53,131 nt of DNA from Polaribacter sp. Hel1_85 (GTDB lineage Bacteria; Bacteroidota; Bacteroidia; Flavobacteriales; Flavobacteriaceae), in NCBI RefSeq assembly GCF_000766795.1, contig NZ_JPDS01000004.1:1-53131 (forward strand), given 5' to 3'. The translations under genes were made by a program, and so were the position numbers. Within the stretch, counting starts at the first letter, position 1. Every line of letters begins with the position of its first letter. Under the pieces are notes generated by a model. The model searched no databases and was not told the origin of the DNA. It worked only from the letters and a program-made list of their open reading frames with translations. Below are positions 52,910-53,131 of this stretch, piece after piece.

Positions 52910-53109
52910 AGTTAACACCGGCTAAACTTAATACGGGTTTTAGTGCTTTCTCAAAAGTTTGTGTATATTTACTAAGTCCGCCAAATCTTGTTGATTTGGC
53001 TTAGTTAAAACTAAAAGAAACAAAACCAAACAAAAAGCTTCGGCTTAGTCCGTGTTCGAAAATCTTGGCGATTTTCTTCCCGCACAAAGCCTAGCCAAAA
53101 CCGTTGCAC
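52910..53109 (+). other. attC site 54, long form (C54/C55)
   Basis: 200 bp. R'' AGTTAAC matches C54 start (TTAGTTAAC/GTTAACTAA). R' GTTGCAC. Same long type as site 36, with hairpins CCAAATC-TTGTT-GATTTGG and GAAAATC-TTGGC-GATTTTC. Confidence 0.9.
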
Positions 53110-53131
53110 CTAATTTACGGAATGAAAAAAA
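53103..53131 (+). other. C55: start of a cassette matching C34 without the IS
   Basis: The last 29 bases equal the C34 start joined across the IS (GTTGCACCTAATTTACGG, AATG, seven A). The likely gene start is the ATG at 53122. Only this much is visible. Confidence 0.7.

Larger units (their letters stand above)
1..53131 (+). mobile_element. Integron gene-cassette array (interior portion, no integrase in window)
   Basis: Fifty-five attC-like palindromes, all in one orientation, separate short + strand genes or gene-less segments. Each unit starts at GTT+variable bases and ends with the reverse complement of those bases +AAC, the signature of integron cassettes. The unit pattern is unbroken from edge to edge, so the true array is larger. 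No tyrosine-recombinase gene is present; by polarity intI and attI should lie left of position 1. Units are numbered C0 (partial) to C55 (partial). The integron interpretation rests on structure; activity is unknown. Confidence 0.92.

Noticed and set aside
1..53131. tRNA/rRNA genes, riboswitches or an integrase gene in the window
   Set aside because: None seen: no cloverleaf-like segments with CCA ends, no rRNA-like stretches, and no tyrosine-recombinase R-H-R-Y pattern in any translated frame.

Overview
The window is AT-rich, with every convincing gene on the + strand. It has lipoprotein signals of the LxSC type, few Shine-Dalgarno sequences, occasional TTG/GTG starts, MORN/TPR proteins and outer-membrane-like proteins. 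Together these point to a marine-type flavobacterium (Bacteroidota). No rRNA, tRNA, replication gene or housekeeping operon is present.

The organising principle is an integron gene-cassette array. I count 55 imperfect palindromes in one orientation: 51 of about 130-136 bp, one divergent 130-bp site and three long ones of 197-200 bp. Each runs from an R'' box ending in AAC (usually AACACCGT...) to an R' box starting with GTT (usually ...ACAACGTT or ...AAACCGTT). They behave as attC sites. The bases after each GTT (cassette start) are the reverse complement of the bases before the AAC at the end of the same cassette, and not of the neighbouring cassette, as expected if each unit excises as a circle between G and TT. 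The sites delimit 54 complete cassettes (C1-C54) plus a partial one at each edge (C0, C55). The integrase gene and attI are not in the window; by polarity they should lie to the left.

Thirty-nine complete cassettes carry one to four short genes. Most products are secreted, lipid-anchored or membrane proteins of unknown function. Recognisable ones are a RES-domain protein (C3), MORN+TPR protein (C14), a DUF4268-type protein with a PD-(D/E)XK-like nuclease domain (C26), an S-adenosylhomocysteine-hydrolase-like Rossmann protein (C29), a trypsin-like protease with a partner (C35), a DUF6933-like protein (C37), Imm49-like and Imm26-like immunity proteins (C44, C50), an alpha/beta hydrolase (C47), an Rx4H HEPN-like protein (C49), an XRE-family membrane regulator (C51), a four-gene redox-type operon with a Crp/Fnr regulator (C52) and a PIN-like nuclease with a large insertion (C53). 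The mix suggests a store of toxin, immunity, defence and surface functions.

Fifteen complete cassettes have no credible gene. Eleven of these form a sequence family built from GCGGAATT and ACTCAAA motifs. Two were duplicated without visible change (C8=C43, C30=C39) and one nearly so (C33~C45).

Three copies of one IS3-family (IS150-like) element, 1414-1415 bp, interrupt C21, C34 and C46. In all three the element begins exactly 20 nt after the G of the attC crossover, in the same orientation, with different 3-bp target duplications. This points to targeting of attC-proximal DNA. The last bases of the window (C55) repeat the start of C34 without the IS and look like a natural empty site.
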